Assembly (NCBI GenBank): GCA_031772625.1 | Contig: CM062816.1 | Location: 830,515,056 to 830,579,055 of the forward strand | Origin: Pinus tabuliformis | Taxonomy: Eukaryota > Streptophyta > Pinopsida > Pinales > Pinaceae | Length of the DNA: 64,000 nt | Direction of reading: 5' to 3' | Shown here: positions 1 through 12,700 of the stretch, one piece after another | How positions within the stretch are numbered: the first letter of the stretch is position 1 | Layout of the letters: every line of letters begins with the position of its first letter | The notes under the pieces: model-generated | Told to the model about the DNA's origin: nothing | What the model saw: only the letters and a program-made list of their open reading frames with translations | The model's database searches: none | Position numbers and translations under genes: made by a program

Positions 1-88
1 GATTTCTGGGTTCTTTAGAAATCACGTGCCTTAGCCTCTACACCAATTTTCAAGGCTAGAGCACTTATGATGCTACCAAAAACTAACA
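1..88 (-). mobile_element. Copia M 3' LTR, partial (runs off the left edge)
   Basis: These bases match the outer part of the LTR at 27768-28920: the same run around GCTACCAAAAACTAACA ends at 88 here and at 28920 there. Read on the minus strand, the LTR begins TGTTAGTTTTTGG at 88. It is preceded on that strand by a purine run, AAGAGGGAG (89-97), the expected polypurine tract just inside a 3' LTR. This is therefore the 3' LTR of the minus-strand copia element whose 5' LTR is at 27768-28920; about 1 kb of it lies outside the window. Confidence 0.85.
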
Positions 89-815
89 CTCCCTCTTAGC
101 GAGGAAAATGCTCTGGCAACAATGTCCACCTACATGTTGCTCTGTCTCTTAAGCACCTCCTTTCTGCATTGTTGCTGCCACCAACACTATGATGCTACTG
201 CTACTGTATTGTTACCCATGAAACTGCCACTGCCATTGTTGCATATGTACTACAACTCCCTCTCAAATGTTGCATTTGTTATGTTGTTAGCACTGCCACT
301 GCTAACACTACATTCGTACTGCAACTCAGTTGCTGAGAGAACCAACTGAAAAACATCCAAAATTAACTGAACTTAACTGTGTTCAACATAATACCATGAA
401 TGTTGGAATCTGACTGCTTTAGTCTCTGACCCTCTGAATCTTTTGTGCTGCTGCTGACTCCTACATTGTGCCATCTGCACTGCTTCCAACCTTGCTCTGC
501 GTTGATCAGTCTCTAGTCTTTGGCTACTACATCTGTCCTCCAAACAATCCATTGCATCATCTAACACTAAGTCCATCTCGTTACTACTAAATATTGGGCT
601 CCCGTAGCAAGGATTTGATCCAAGAGGTGGACTCTTCATGGATCCTGCCCACATGTAGTCCTTCTGACTATAACTCAATATCGCCCCATCTCCCTCCTAG
701 AGATGCATGGGCACTCATGGAAAAATCATCTTCGTCAATCTTTCCTAGAGCAGCCTTTGGATCATGTTTCTCATCCTTATCCTTTTTCTTATAAGGACAA
801 TGGGATCCATAGTCA
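89..815 (-). pseudogene. Copia M, 3' part of gag and 3' untranslated region
   Basis: On the minus strand this continues the copia M gag that starts near 27371. It opens with the second half of the zinc knuckle (GDYGSHCPYKKKDKDEKHD) and runs into a polar tail, with in-frame stops after about 75 residues. From about 590 down to the polypurine tract at 89-97 I see no conserved domain. No protease, integrase, reverse transcriptase or RNase H lies between this tail and the LTR, so the element ends soon after gag. The two halves together give an internal region of only about 1.8 kb, which makes it non-autonomous. Confidence 0.75.
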
Positions 816-820
816 CCCAT
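816..820. repeat. Target-site duplication CCCAT, left copy
   Basis: CCCAT directly precedes LTR A (TGATCT...). The same five bases directly follow LTR E at 26654-26658. Joining the flanks at this site restores a continuous copia gag zinc knuckle, so this was the insertion point of the founding Ty3-gypsy element. A third copy, at 8974-8978, belongs to the duplicated flank. Confidence 0.93.
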
Positions 821-1439
821 TGATCTAGGTGGATATTGCTGGCCACCTGCCAAGTCCACTTGGACCCCCACCATTGTTTCTTTCAGCTTTCCAGTTTCCT
901 TAATTGTAGCACAGTTTACTATTTTTAGCAGTTTTTCGAGTCTTGAACTTCCGGAGCCATTTTGAGGCCCTAAACGACATTTTTTGGGAAAACTTGAAGC
1001 AACATGGGTCCATGGACCAATGTCACTCTTTCTAGAGTTGTAGATCTCAGATAGATCTTTCTAACGAGATACTATGCGTGTCAAACGGAGATCGTATGCC
1101 AAAGTTATGATCCCGGGAAGTTGATGTACCAATTTAACCAAACAGGGCCCACAATTTGGTGTTTCATCTCCTAGGGTTAGGTTTTTGGATGTTTAGGGTT
1201 TTTCATTGTTTCTCAATAATAAATAGGCCTTCGAGCCTCATTGTAACACAGTTTAGAGGCATGTAGCCGCCACATCTCTTCTCAGAGATAAGCTACCATC
1301 GCCCTAGCTGGTTTATTTCCATTTCTGTTTGTAAGCATTTCAGTATTTTACATTAATGAAATGAAGTATTATGTCCACTGCATCTTTGTGTATATGGTTA
1401 TCTCTATATTTTGTTGCGTTCCTATTTAAATCCAGATCA
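821..1439 (+). repeat. LTR A of gypsy array G (5' LTR)
   Basis: It starts TGATCTAGG and ends ...CCAGATCA, 619 bp, and is followed one base later by the primer-binding site. It shares with LTR C the variants TGATCTAGG (B and D have TGATCCAGG), TTTTTCGAGTC and GTTGTAGATCTC, in line with C being a duplicate of A. An A/T-rich AATAAATAGG near 1217 may be the TATA element. Confidence 0.92.
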
Positions 1440-1440
1440 G

Positions 1441-1452
1441 TGGTATCAGAGC
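1441..1452 (+). other. Primer-binding site, tRNA-iMet type
   Basis: TGGTATCAGAGC, complementary to the 3' end of plant initiator tRNA-Met, lies one base after LTR A. The same site follows LTR B (6680-6691) and LTR C (9582-9593). After LTR D the first T has become A (21408-21419). Confidence 0.9.
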
Positions 1453-1571
1453 GGTCTGCTTTTTTCTCTGTTTTTCTTTGCATGTCCCCAACAAGGTCGG
1501 GATATAAGGAGTTAGGGCTTGAACTGGTCGATCCTTTGCAAGACCAGCCTCGCAAATCCCGACGGCCTCAC

Positions 1572-4500
1572 ATGGCGGATGGAAAGAAAGACGAGGGGGC
1601 AGGAGATCCTATCAAAATCTTGCTTGAAGAAGCCCTCGAGCGACAAAGGAATGCGATGATGGACAACTTTTCCTAGATCCTTCAGCGGCTACCCATGGGC
1701 GACGCATCGGCTTCCAACAGCTACTCTGGAAATGCCACATCGTTTAAGGTACAAGTTAATTTTGAAATCCCCATATTCGAGGGTCATATAGACACAGATG
1801 TTGTCGATAAATGGTTAAATCTACTAGAGGGTTATTTTTCTGGTCATGATTTTTCCATTCGGGAAAATATTATTTTCGCTCTTCTCAAAGCAACCCCCCA
1901 TGTCAACGACTGGTGGGAAACCTACTGCAAGCATAAGGATGAAAGTACAGGCTCACTATTTTCGGTTGCACCGACTTGGAATTCATTCCAGGATGCCATC
2001 AAGGAGAAGTACTACCCTGTTGGAAGCTATGAGGATCAATACATAAAGTGGACCACGCTGAGATAGGGAAGGGACCAAGACATGCCGGAGTTCATCAATA
2101 TTTTCCATACCCTTCACACAAAGTTGGGTATCAAGGATTCAAAGTAGCATTTGGTAGTCAAATACCGCGGCTGCTTACACAAGTACATCCAGGAAGAAAT
2201 TGAATTCCTGAACATCTCCTCGCTCGGCACTGCGTACCGATATGCCGTCAGGGTCAAGCAAAAGCTTAAATAGAAGAAGCGAGACTTTGGATCTGCGAAT
2301 CCGAAGCAAGGGAAAGGTGCCCCCAAACCGCAGAACAAAGGACAAAGCCAAGGCGGGGCGGCCCAAGACAACCCGCCAAAGCTACAAACAAAGAACAACG
2401 TCGTGAAGCCAAAAAAGGACACAGAAAAGTGGTGTGAGTTCCATAAGAGCTCCACTCACAACACAAGTGAGTGTCGGGCCAAGCAGTCACTGGTGGTCGA
2501 GCTAAAGGTTTCAGAATTAGATGCAGGTTCCGACTCTGAGTCAGAACCTGACAAGGGGAATGACAAAGAGAAGTAGATTATCGATGTGGAGCCAAACACC
2601 ACCGTTGCCACCAAGAAGATCCAAAAGGAGGAACCCGAAGATCTAAAGGAGGAGAAGTGTCTCTTCAACTCCCAGATGTGGGTAAAGGGCTCCCCGCTAC
2701 AATTCATTGTCGACAGCGGGAGCCAAAAGAACTTCATTTCGACAGAGGTCGTGAAGCATCTAGGCTTACCAACCACAGCACATCCACAACCATACACCAT
2801 CGGGTGGCTTCACCAAGGACGAGATCTTCGCGTGAGCCAGCAACGTCGCCTTCCATACAACATCAAGCCCTTCACGGATGACGTATTGTGTGACATTGCT
2901 CCCCTTGAAGTTTGTGAGGTATTACTAGGACAACCATACTTGTGGAAGCGACATGATGTGTATGAATCAAGACCCCGTGCTGTAATTGTTACTTTGGGAA
3001 CTAAGTTATACAGGATACTGGAGGTAGCACCGCCTACCGCCATCTCTTTGATTACTACAAAACAATGCAGTAAGCTCGTTTCCAAAACCAGGAAATTTGT
3101 TTTCCTGATGATACGCCCTCAAGGAAAGAAGAAGACGGTGGCCATGACCTCCAGACAAGCCCCCTCTGCATGACAACTACAGATGGAAAAGGTCGTGGAG
3201 GAGCACGAGGACATCTTCACCTCGTTCCTCTACACTGTCAGGTCAAGCACTCCATCGATCTGACCCTAGTTTGCATCGCGGCCCAATGGACCAATCTATT
3301 GGCGCTCCGTTCTAGAGGATGATGAAATCAAGAGGCAGATTCAGGAGCTGCTGCAGAAAGGTCACATCTGTCCAAGTTCATCACCCTGTGGGAGCCCGAT
3401 CGTGTTGGTACAGAAGAAGGATGGGACTTGGAGACTCTGTATTGACTATCAGGCGCTGAACAAGATCACTGTCTGTAATAGGTACCCGATCCCACAGATT
3501 GATGACCTCTTGGACCAACTGAAGGGGGAAAAATATTTCAGTAAGATTGATTTGAAGTCAAGATATCACCAGGTACCAATCGAACCCTCCGATGTGTGGA
3601 AAATTGCCTTCAAAGCCAAGGAGGGCCTATTCAAATGGTTGGTGATGCCTTTCAGATTGACAAATGCTCCTGCAACCTTCATGGGGCTAATGGATGACAT
3701 CTTGCGGCCATTCACCAACTCATTTTTAGTGGTATACTTGGATGACATCCTGATCTTTAGCCAGAGTTGGGAAGAGCACCTCCACCACATCCGACAAGTT
3801 CTCCAAACATTGTGGCAACACAAGTTATGTGCCAATTTGGAGAAATGCACTTTTAGCATGACCCAGTTTCAGTATCTGGGATACATTATTGATGAACAAG
3901 GGGTGCATGTAGATCCATCCAAGATCCAAGTCATTTGATATTGGCCATCTCCAACCATTCTGATAGAGCTCTGCAGCTTTATAGGTCTTGCCAACTTCTA
4001 CCGCAGGTTCGTGTTGGGATTTTCTCATATCACTTGGCCCTTGAGTCAAGTCACCAAGGGAGGAGCGAAAGAAAAATTCTTTGGTCTGAATCTCAACAGA
4101 GGGCATTCATAGAGTTGAAAGATCGCCTCTGCATGGCACCCGTGCTCGCATTACCAAACTTGCAACAACCATTTGAGGTCGAGATAGATGCCTCTGACTA
4201 TGCTATTGGGGCCTTTCTTACTCAACACAGGCATCCAGTGGCATATCACAGTGAGACACTTTCAGACACAGTCTGGAAGTATCCCACTTATGGCAAAGAG
4301 ATGTATTCCATTATGCAGGCCTACTGACAATGGAATCATTACATTTTGGGGAAGGAAACGGTCATGCACACAAACCACTGACCCCTGCAGTTCATACAAA
4401 CCCAAGGGAAATTGTAGAATCTTCGCCATCAGAAGTGGTCCACATACCTACAACAGTTCCATTTGAATATCAAGTATAAGAAGGGTAGCACCAATAATGT

Positions 4501-6046
4501 TGCAGATTGCCTCAGTCGACCACCAATCATGGCGTTAACCACTGTGCTCAACTCTTGTGGGCACGACACTTCTGATTGGCCACTTCTCTACAAAAGCAAC
4601 CCAGAATTCGGCCACTCATACCAGACACTCTTGGATGGTCAGCATGTTCCAGATTTTCACCTCCAGGATGCCCTCTTATGCCACCTAGGTCACCTTTGTG
4701 TTCCTTCAAGTGAGCGTGCCAAGATGATTTGGGAAGCACACTACAATCGGGCTGCTGGACATTTTAGGGTCGAGAAAACAGTCGCAGTGCTGCAGAAGTA
4801 TTTCTATTGGCCGAATCTTCGACATGATGTCAGGAAGTACATCAGATCATGCACTACTTGCACCATTGCCAAACTGACCATCAAGAAGCAAGGCCTCTAT
4901 ACCCCGCTATCTACCCCTAGTCGACCTTGGGAATCCATCTCTATGGATTACATGTCAGGTCTTCCTTCCACTAAGCATGGAAACGACTGTGTTTTTGTGG
5001 TCGTCGATAGGTTCTCGAAGATGGCCATTATGGCCACCTGCAAGAAGAATATCACAGCAGAATCCACTACTAAACTCTTCTTTGAATGAGTGTGGGTGCA
5101 CTTTGGGATCCCACAGTCTATCATCTCAGATCGGGATAGCAAGTTCCTCAGTACATTTTGGTCCAATCTCTGGTCGATGCACGACACCAAATTCACTAAG
5201 TCCATAGCCTTCCATCCTCAAACTAATGGCCAGACAGAGGTTGTCAACAGGATGATCGTACACATTCTGTGCATGTACAACTCAAAGCATCCACGCACAT
5301 GGGACGAGAGCCTCCCCTATGTTCAACACAGCTACAACTGGGCTCTCCACAGCTCGACTGGCCACAACCCTTTTCAGGTGGGCTTGGGATTCCAATCACT
5401 ATGTCCCATTAATGTGGCCATGCCAGTTGCAGCTACTCACGCAGATTCGGCTCATGTCTAGTCCGAAACAGATAAGGCAAACAACTTCATTGAGCACATC
5501 CAACATATTCGCCAATAGGTCCATGACATTCTGGAGAAATCAAATGCCAAGTACAAGCAGTGACATGATCAACATCGGGTGCCACACAAGTTTCAGGTGG
5601 GCGACAAAGTTTGGTTGCATTTGCAAAAGGAATGCCTTACCAGAGCCTATTAGAAACTCAGACCACTCTGATATGGTCCTTACACCATTACCAAGGTTGT
5701 GGGAGACAATTCATTTGAGCTTAGCATTCCCACATTCCTTGGCCTGCACCCAGTGTTCAATGTGGACCACCTTTGGCCATACTTTGCACCATTACTAGAC
5801 ACATCCAACATTGCAGAACAGCTCACACCCACAACGTTAAATCCAGATTGCATGGAACAAGCTGCAACTGATCAGATCATGGACACATAGATCAAGCACA
5901 CTCGCCAGCAAAATATACAATTTTATCAAGTTGTCAAAGCAGGCCAACTCCTACACCAGGGCAACTAGCTCACTAGGGACCAAGTTCAGCAGAAGTTTCC
6001 TCATCTCATGGAGGAACTCAACTCAATGGGGACCATTGCTTCCTAA
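1572..6046 (+). pseudogene. Gypsy array internal 1, gag-pol pseudogene
   Basis: This is the most complete copy in layout. Gag starts at ATG 1572 (MADGKKDEGAGDP) and stays in one frame to 3173, with stops at 1674, 2064, 2145, 2271 and 2574. It includes a retrotransposon gag core (about 1740-2070), a CX2HX4HX4C knuckle (CEFHKSSTHNTSEC, about 2432) and a protease with intact DSG (about 2713). An 11-bp-class deletion near 3218 shifts the frame before RT. RT (3402-3938) keeps YLDD. RNase H (about 4080-4400) is reached by a 1-bp loss near 4080. Integrase (4463 to about 5500) has a zinc-binding N-terminus, D, D and E positions and stops at 5087 and 5459. The C-terminus has a degenerate GPYTI motif and ends in SMGTIAS at 6046. 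Confidence 0.88.
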
Positions 6047-6678
6047 CGGGGGAGGAATGATCCAGGTGGATATTGGTGGCCACCTGCCAAGTCCACTTGG
6101 ACTCCCACCATTGTTTCTTTCAGCTTTTCAGTTTCCTTAATTGTAGCACAGTTTACTATTTTTAGCAGTTTTTCGGGTCCTAAACTTTCGAAGCCGTTTT
6201 GAGGCCCTAAACGACATTTTTTGGGAAAACTAGGAGCAACATGGGTCCATAGACCAATGTTTCTCTTCCCAAAGTTGTAGCTCTCGGATAGATATTTCTA
6301 ACGAGATATTGTGCGCGTCAAACAGAGATCGTATGCCAAAGTTACGACCTCAGGAAGTTGATATACCAATTTACCCAAATGGGGCCCACAGTTTGGTGTT
6401 TCATCTTCTAGGGTTAGGTTTTTGGATGTTTAGGGTTTTCCATTATTTCTCAACAATAAATAGGCCTTTGAGCCTCATTGTAACACAGTTCAGAGGCATG
6501 TAGCTGCCACATCTCTTCTCAGAGATAAGCTACCATCGCCCTAGCTGGTTTAGTTCCATTTCTGTTTGTAAGCATATTTCAGTATTTTACATTAATGAAA
6601 TGAAGTATTATTTTCACTGCATCTTTGTATATATGGTAATCTCTGTATTTTCTTGCGTTCTAGTTTAAATCTGGATCA
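6047..6678 (+). repeat. Polypurine tract and LTR B
   Basis: The purine run GGGGGAGGAA ends at 6057. LTR B runs 6058-6678 (621 bp) from TGATCCAGG to ...TGGATCA. It is the 3' LTR of internal 1 and also the 5' LTR of internal 2: a tRNA-iMet site and a gag leader follow at once. An LTR shared between neighbouring internal regions is what unequal LTR-LTR exchange produces. Confidence 0.9.
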
Positions 6679-6810
6679 GTGGTATCAGAGCAGTCTGCTT
6701 TTTTCTCTGTTTTTCTTTGCATGTCCCCAATGAGGTCGGGATATAAGGAGTTAGGGCTTGAACTGGTCGAACCTTTGCAAGACCAGCCTCGCAAATCCCG
6801 ACGGCCTCAC

Positions 6811-8311
6811 ATGGCGGATGAAAAGAAAGATGAGGGGGCAAGAGATCCTATCAAAATCTTGCTCGAAGAAGCCCTCGAGTGACAAAGGAACGTGATGATG
6901 AACAACTTTGCCCAGATCCTTCAGCGGCTACCCAGGGGTGACACATCGGCTTCCAACAGCTACTCTGGAAACGCCACAACGTTTAAGGTACAAGTTAATT
7001 TTGAAATCCCCATATTCAAGGGTCATATAGATGCAAATGTCGTCGATAAATGGATAAATCTGCTAGATGGTTATTTTTTCTGTTCATGATTTTTCCAATC
7101 GGGAAAAGATTATTTTCGCTCTTCTCAAAGCAGCCCCCCACGTCAAGGACTAGTGGGAAACTTAATGCGAGCATAAGGATGAAAGTACAGGCTCAGTATT
7201 TTCGGCCAAACCCACTTGGAATTCATTCCAGGATGCCATCAAGGAGCAATACTACCCTGTCGGAAGCTATGAGGATCAATACATAAAGTGGACCACGGTG
7301 TGGCAGGGAAGGGACCAAGACGTGCCGAAGTTCACCAATATTTTCCATACCCTTCACACAAAGTTGGGTATCAAGGATTCAGAGCAGCATTTGGTAGTCA
7401 AATACCGCGGCTGCCTACACAAGTACATCCAACAAGAAATAGAATTCCTGAACATCTCCTCGCTCGGCACTGCGTACCGATATGTCGTTAGGGTCGAGAA
7501 AAAGTTTAAACAGAAGAAGTGAGACTTTGGATCTACAGATCCGAAGCAAGGGAAAAGTGCCCCCAAACTGCAAAACAAAGGACAAAGCCAAGGTGGGGCA
7601 GCCCAAGACAACCCCCTAAAGCTGCAAGCAAAGAATAGTGCCGCGAAGCCAAAAAAGGACACGAGAAAGTGGTGTGAGTTCCATAAGAGCTCCACTCATA
7701 ACACAAGTGAGTGTCAGGCCAAGTAGTCACTGGTGGCTGAGCTAAAGGTTTTAGAATTGGATGCAGGTTCCGACTCTGAGTCAGAACCTGACAAGGGGAA
7801 TGACAAAGGGAAGCAGATTATTGATGCGGAGCCTAACACCACCGTTGCCACCATGGAGATCTAGAAGGAGGAACCTGAAGATCAAGAGGAGGAGGGTCTC
7901 TTCAACTCCCAGATGTGGGTAAAGGGCTCCCCGCTACAGTTCATTGTCGACAGTGAGAGCCAAAAGAACCTCATTTCGACAGAGGTCGTGAAGTGGCTAG
8001 GCTTACCAACCACATCACATCCACAACCATACACCATCGGGTGGCTTCACCAAGGATGAGATCTTCGCATGATCCAGCAGTGTTGCCTTCCATACAACAT
8101 TAAGCCCTTCATGGATGAGGTATTGTGTGACATTGCTCCCCTTGAAGTTTGTGATGTATTACTAAGACAACCATACTTGTGGAAGTGACATGTTGTGTAT
8201 GAATCAAGGCCCCGTGCTATTATCATTACTTTGGGAACTAAGTTGTAGAGGATACCAGAGGTAGCACCGCCTACCTCCATCTCTTTGATTACTGCAAAAC
8301 AATGCAATAAG
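6811..8311 (+). pseudogene. Gypsy array internal 2, gag-protease pseudogene, 3' truncated
   Basis: Gag starts at ATG 6811 (MADEKKDEGARDP) and is broken by stops (for example near 6879 and 7152) and a frameshift in the gag core near 7080. The NC-like knuckle lies at about 7672-7715. Protease is at about 7940-7970, where the catalytic DSG reads DSE. The copy ends about 340 bp beyond protease, before any RT, where its AATAAGC sequence meets the duplicated copia flank. It has no RT, RNase H or integrase. Confidence 0.85.
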
Positions 8312-8312
8312 C
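8308..8312. other. Recombination junction with TAAGC microhomology
   Basis: To the left, the sequence follows gypsy pol (compare internal 1 at about 3068-3078, GCAGTAAGCTCG). To the right it follows copia M from position 155 onward. TAAGC is common to both parents (150-154 and 8308-8312), so this is the probable exchange point. From here the offset to the first copy is a constant 8158 bp through LTR C. Confidence 0.8.
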
Positions 8313-8978
8313 TCCTCCTTTTTGCATTGTTGCTGCCACCAACACTATGATGCTACTTCTACTGTATTGTTACCCATGAAATTGCCACTACCATTGTTGC
8401 ATATGTACTACAACTCCCTCTTAAATGTTTCATTTGTTATGCTGTTAGCACTGCCACTGCTAACACTACATTCATACTGCAACTTAGTTGCTGAGAGAAG
8501 CAACTGAAAAACATCCAAAATTAATTGAACTTAACTATGTTCAACATAATACCATGAATGTTGGAATCTCACTGCTTTAGTCTCTAACCCTCTGAATCTT
8601 TTGCGCTGTTTTTGACTCCTGCACTGTGCCATCTGCACTGCTTCCAACCTTGCTCTGCGTTGATCAGTCTCTGGTCTTTGGCTACTACATCTATCCTCCA
8701 AACAATCCATTGCATCATCTAACACTGAGTCCATCTTGTTACTGCTAAATATTGGGCTCCCATAGCAAGGATTTGATCCAAGAGGTGGACTCCTCATGGA
8801 TCCTGCCCACATGTAGTCCTTCTGACAATAACTCAATATCACCCCATCTCCCTCCTAGAGATGCATGGGCACTCATGGAAAAATCATTTTTGTCAATCTT
8901 TCCTGGAGCGGCCTTTGGATCATGTTTCTCATCCTTATCCTTTTTCTTATAAGGACAATGGGATCCATAGTCACCCAT
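8313..8978 (-). repeat. Duplicated copia M 3' fragment (second copy of 155-820)
   Basis: These 666 bp match 155-820 base for base in length, ending in the same CCCAT before the gypsy LTR; I see about 5% substitutions. On the minus strand the fragment holds the same gag tail and 3' region. A piece of the host copia element in the middle of the gypsy array can only come from duplication of the array's left flank. The divergence shows the event is not very recent, which also argues against an assembly artefact. Confidence 0.9.
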
Positions 8979-9580
8979 TGATCTAGGTGGATATTGGTGG
9001 CCACCTGCCAAGTCCACTTGGACCGCCACCATTGTTTCTTTCAGCTTTTCATTTTCATTAATTGTAGCACAGTTTACTATTTTTAGCAGTTTTTCGAGTC
9101 CTGAACTTCCAGAGCCGTTTTGAGGCCCTAAACAACATTTTTTGGGAAAATTGGTAGTAACATGGGTCCACAAAAGTTGTAGATCTCGGATAGATATTTC
9201 TAACGAGATACTGTGCACATCAAACGGATATCGTATGCCAAAGTTATGACCTCGGGAAGTTGATGTACCAATTTACCCAAATAGGGCCCACAGTTTGGGG
9301 TTTCATCTTCTAGGGTTAGGTTTTTGGATGTTTATGGTTTTCCATTGTTTGTCAACAATAAATAGGCCTTCGAGCCTCATTGTAACACAGTTTAGAGGCA
9401 TGTAGCCGCCACATCTCTTCTCAGAGATAAGCTACCATCGCCCTAGCTGGTTTATTTCCATTTCTGTTTGTAAGCATATTTCAGTATTTTACATTAATGA
9501 AATGAAGCATTATATCCGCTGCATCTTTGTGTATATGGTTATCTCCATATTTTGTTGTGTTCCTGTTTAAATCTAGATCA
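8979..9580 (+). repeat. LTR C of gypsy array G
   Basis: 602 bp, from TGATCTAGG to ...TCTAGATCA, followed by the tRNA-iMet site at 9582-9593. It is shorter than the other LTRs by a deletion near 9165-9175. It shares three diagnostic variants with LTR A, as expected of its duplicate. Confidence 0.9.
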
Positions 9581-9713
9581 ATGGTATCAGAGCGGTCTGC
9601 CTTTTTTCTCTGTTTTTCTTTGCATGTCCCCAACGAGGTTGGGAAATAAGGAGTTAGGGCTTGAACTGGTCGATCCTTTGCAAGACCAGCCTCGCAAATC
9701 CCGATGGCCTCCC

Positions 9714-12700
9714 ATGGTGGATGAAAAGAAAGACGAGGAGGCAGGAGATCCTATCAAAATCTTGCTCGAAGAAGCCCTCGAGCGACAAAGGAAAGCGATG
9801 ATGGACAACTTTGCCCAAATCCTTCAGTGGCTACCCAGGGGTGATGCATAGGCTTCCAACAACTACTCTGGAAATGCCACACCGTTTAAGGTACAAGTTA
9901 ATTTTGAAATCCCCATATTCAAGGGTCATATAAATGCAAATGTCGTCGATAAATGGTTAAATTTGCTAGAGGGTTATTTTTCTGTTCATGATTTTTCCAG
10001 TCAGGAAAATATTATTTTCGCTCTTCTCAAAGAAACCCCCCATGTCAACGACTGGTGGGAAACCTACTGCGAGCATAAGGATGAAAGTACAGGCTCGTTA
10101 TTTTCGGCTGCACCTACTTGGAATTCATTCCAGGATGCCATCAAGGAGAAGTACTACCCTGTTGGAAGCTATGAGGATCAATACATAAAGTGGACCACGC
10201 TGCGGCAGGGAAGGGACCAAGACGTGCCGGAGTTCATCAATATTTTCCATACCCTTCGCACAAAGTTGGGTATCAAGGATTCAGAGTAGCGTTTGGTAGT
10301 CAAATACCGCGGCTGCCTACACAAGTACATCCAGGAAGAAATAGAATTCTTGAACATCTCCTCGCTCAGCACTGCATACCAATATGCCGTCAGGGTCGAG
10401 CAAAATTTTAAACAGAAGAAGCGAGACTTTGGATCTACGAATCTGAAGCAAGGGAAAGGTGCCCCCAAACTGCATAAAAAAGGACAAAGCTAAGGTAGGG
10501 CGGCCCAAGACAACCCGCCAAAGATACAAGCAAAGAACAACGCTGCGAAGCCGAAAAAGGACACAGGAAAGTGGTGTGAGTTCCATAAGAGCTCCACTCA
10601 CAACACAAGTGAGTGTTGGGCCAAGCAGTCACTGGTGGCTGAGCTAAAGGTTTCAAAATCGGATGCAGGTTCCGACTCTGGGTTAGAACTTGATAAGGGG
10701 AATGACAAAGCGAAGCAGATTATCGATGTGGAGCCGAACACCACCGTTGCCACCACGAAGATCCAACAGGAGCAACCTAAAGATCCAGAGGAGGAGGAGC
10801 GTCTCTTCCATTCCCAGATGTGGGTAAAGGGCTCCCCGCTACAATTCATTTTCGACAGCAGGAGCCAAAAGAACCTCATTTCCGCAGAGGTCATGAAGTG
10901 GCTAGGCTTACCGACCACAGCACATCCACAACCATACACTATCGGGTGGCTTCACCAAGGACGGGATCTTCGAGTGAGCCAATAGTGTCTCCTTCCATAC
11001 AACATCAAGCCCTTCACGGATGAACTATGTGTGACATTGCTCCCCTTGAAGTTTGTGATGTATTACTAAGACAACCATACTTGTGGAAGTGACATGCTAT
11101 GTATGAATCAAGGCTCCGTGCTGTTATCGTTACTTTGGGAACTAAATTGTACAGGATACTGGAGGTAGCACCGCCTACCACCATCTCTTTGATTGCTACA
11201 AAAAAATGAAGTAAGCTCGTTTTCAAAATCGAGAAATTTGTTTTCCTGATGATACGCCCTCAAGAAAGGAAGAAGACGGTGGCCATGACCTCCAGACAGG
11301 GCCCCTCCGCACGACAACTACAGATGGACAAGGTCATGGAGGAGTACGAGGACATCTTCACCTCCCTAGCAGGGGTTCCTTTGCACTGTCAGGTCAAGCA
11401 CTCCATCGATCTAACCCCAGGTGCGTCGCTACCCAATGGACCAATCTATTGGCATTTCGTTCTAGAGAATGATGAAATCAAGAGGCAGATTCAGGAGCTG
11501 TTGCAGAAAGGTCACATCCGTCCAAGTTCATCGCCCTATGGGAGCCCGATCCTATTGGTACGAAATAAGGATGGGACTTGGAGACTCTGTATTGACTATC
11601 GAGCGCTGAACAAGATCACTGTCCGTAATAGGTACCCGATCCCACAGATTGATGACCTCTTGGACCAACTGAAGGGGGGAAAATATTTCAGCAAGATCGA
11701 TTTGAAGTCAGGATATCACCAGGTACCAATCGAACCCTCTGATGTGTGGAACACTGCCTTCAAAGCCAAGGAGGGCCTGTTCGAATGGTTGGTGATTCCT
11801 TTCGGATTGACGAATGCTCTTGCAACCTTCATGAGGCTAATGGATGACATCTTGTGGCCATTCACCAACTCATTTATAGTGGTATACTTGGATGACATCC
11901 TGATCTTCAGCCAAAGTTGGGAAGGGCACCTCCACCACATCCGATAGGTTCTCCAAACACTGCGGCAACACAAGTTATGTGCCAATTTGGAGAAATGCAC
12001 TTTTGGCATTACCCAGGTTCAGTATCTGAGATACATTATTGATGAACAGGGGGTGCATGTGGATCCATCCATGATCCAAGTCATTTGATATTGGCCATCT
12101 CCAACCACTCTGACAGAGCTTTGTAGCTTTCTAGGTCTTGCCAACTTCTACCGCAGGTTCGTGTGGGATTTTCTCATATCACTTGGCCCTTGAGTCAAGT
12201 CACCAAGGGAGGAGCGAAAGAAAAATTCTTTTGGTCTGAATCTCAATAGAGGGCATTCATAGATTTAAAAGATCACCTCTGCACAGCACCCGTTCTCACA
12301 TTACCAGACTTGCAAAAACCATTTGAGGTTGAGACAAATGCCTCTGACTATGCTTTTGGGGTAGTCCTTACTCAACAAAGGCATCCAGTGGCATATCACA
12401 GTGAGACACTTCCAGACACAGTCTAGAAGTATCCCACTTATGACAAAGAGATGTATTCCATTGTGCAGGCCTGTCGACAATGGTAGCATTACATTTTGGA
12501 GAAGGAAACGGTCATCCACACAGACCACCGACCCCTACAGTTCATACAGACCCAAGGGAAAATTGCAGAATGATCTCCATTAGAAGAGGTCCACATACTT
12601 GCAACAGTTTCATTTCAATATCAAGTATAAAAGGGTAGCAACAATAATGTTGCAGATTGCCACAGTCGACCATCGAGCATGGCGTTAACCACTGTGCTCA

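Noticed and set aside
122-349. Cys/Leu-rich 75-codon plus-strand ORF, repeated at 8322-8507
   Set aside because: It is antisense to the 3' region of copia M and recurs only because that fragment is duplicated; there is no domain or start context.
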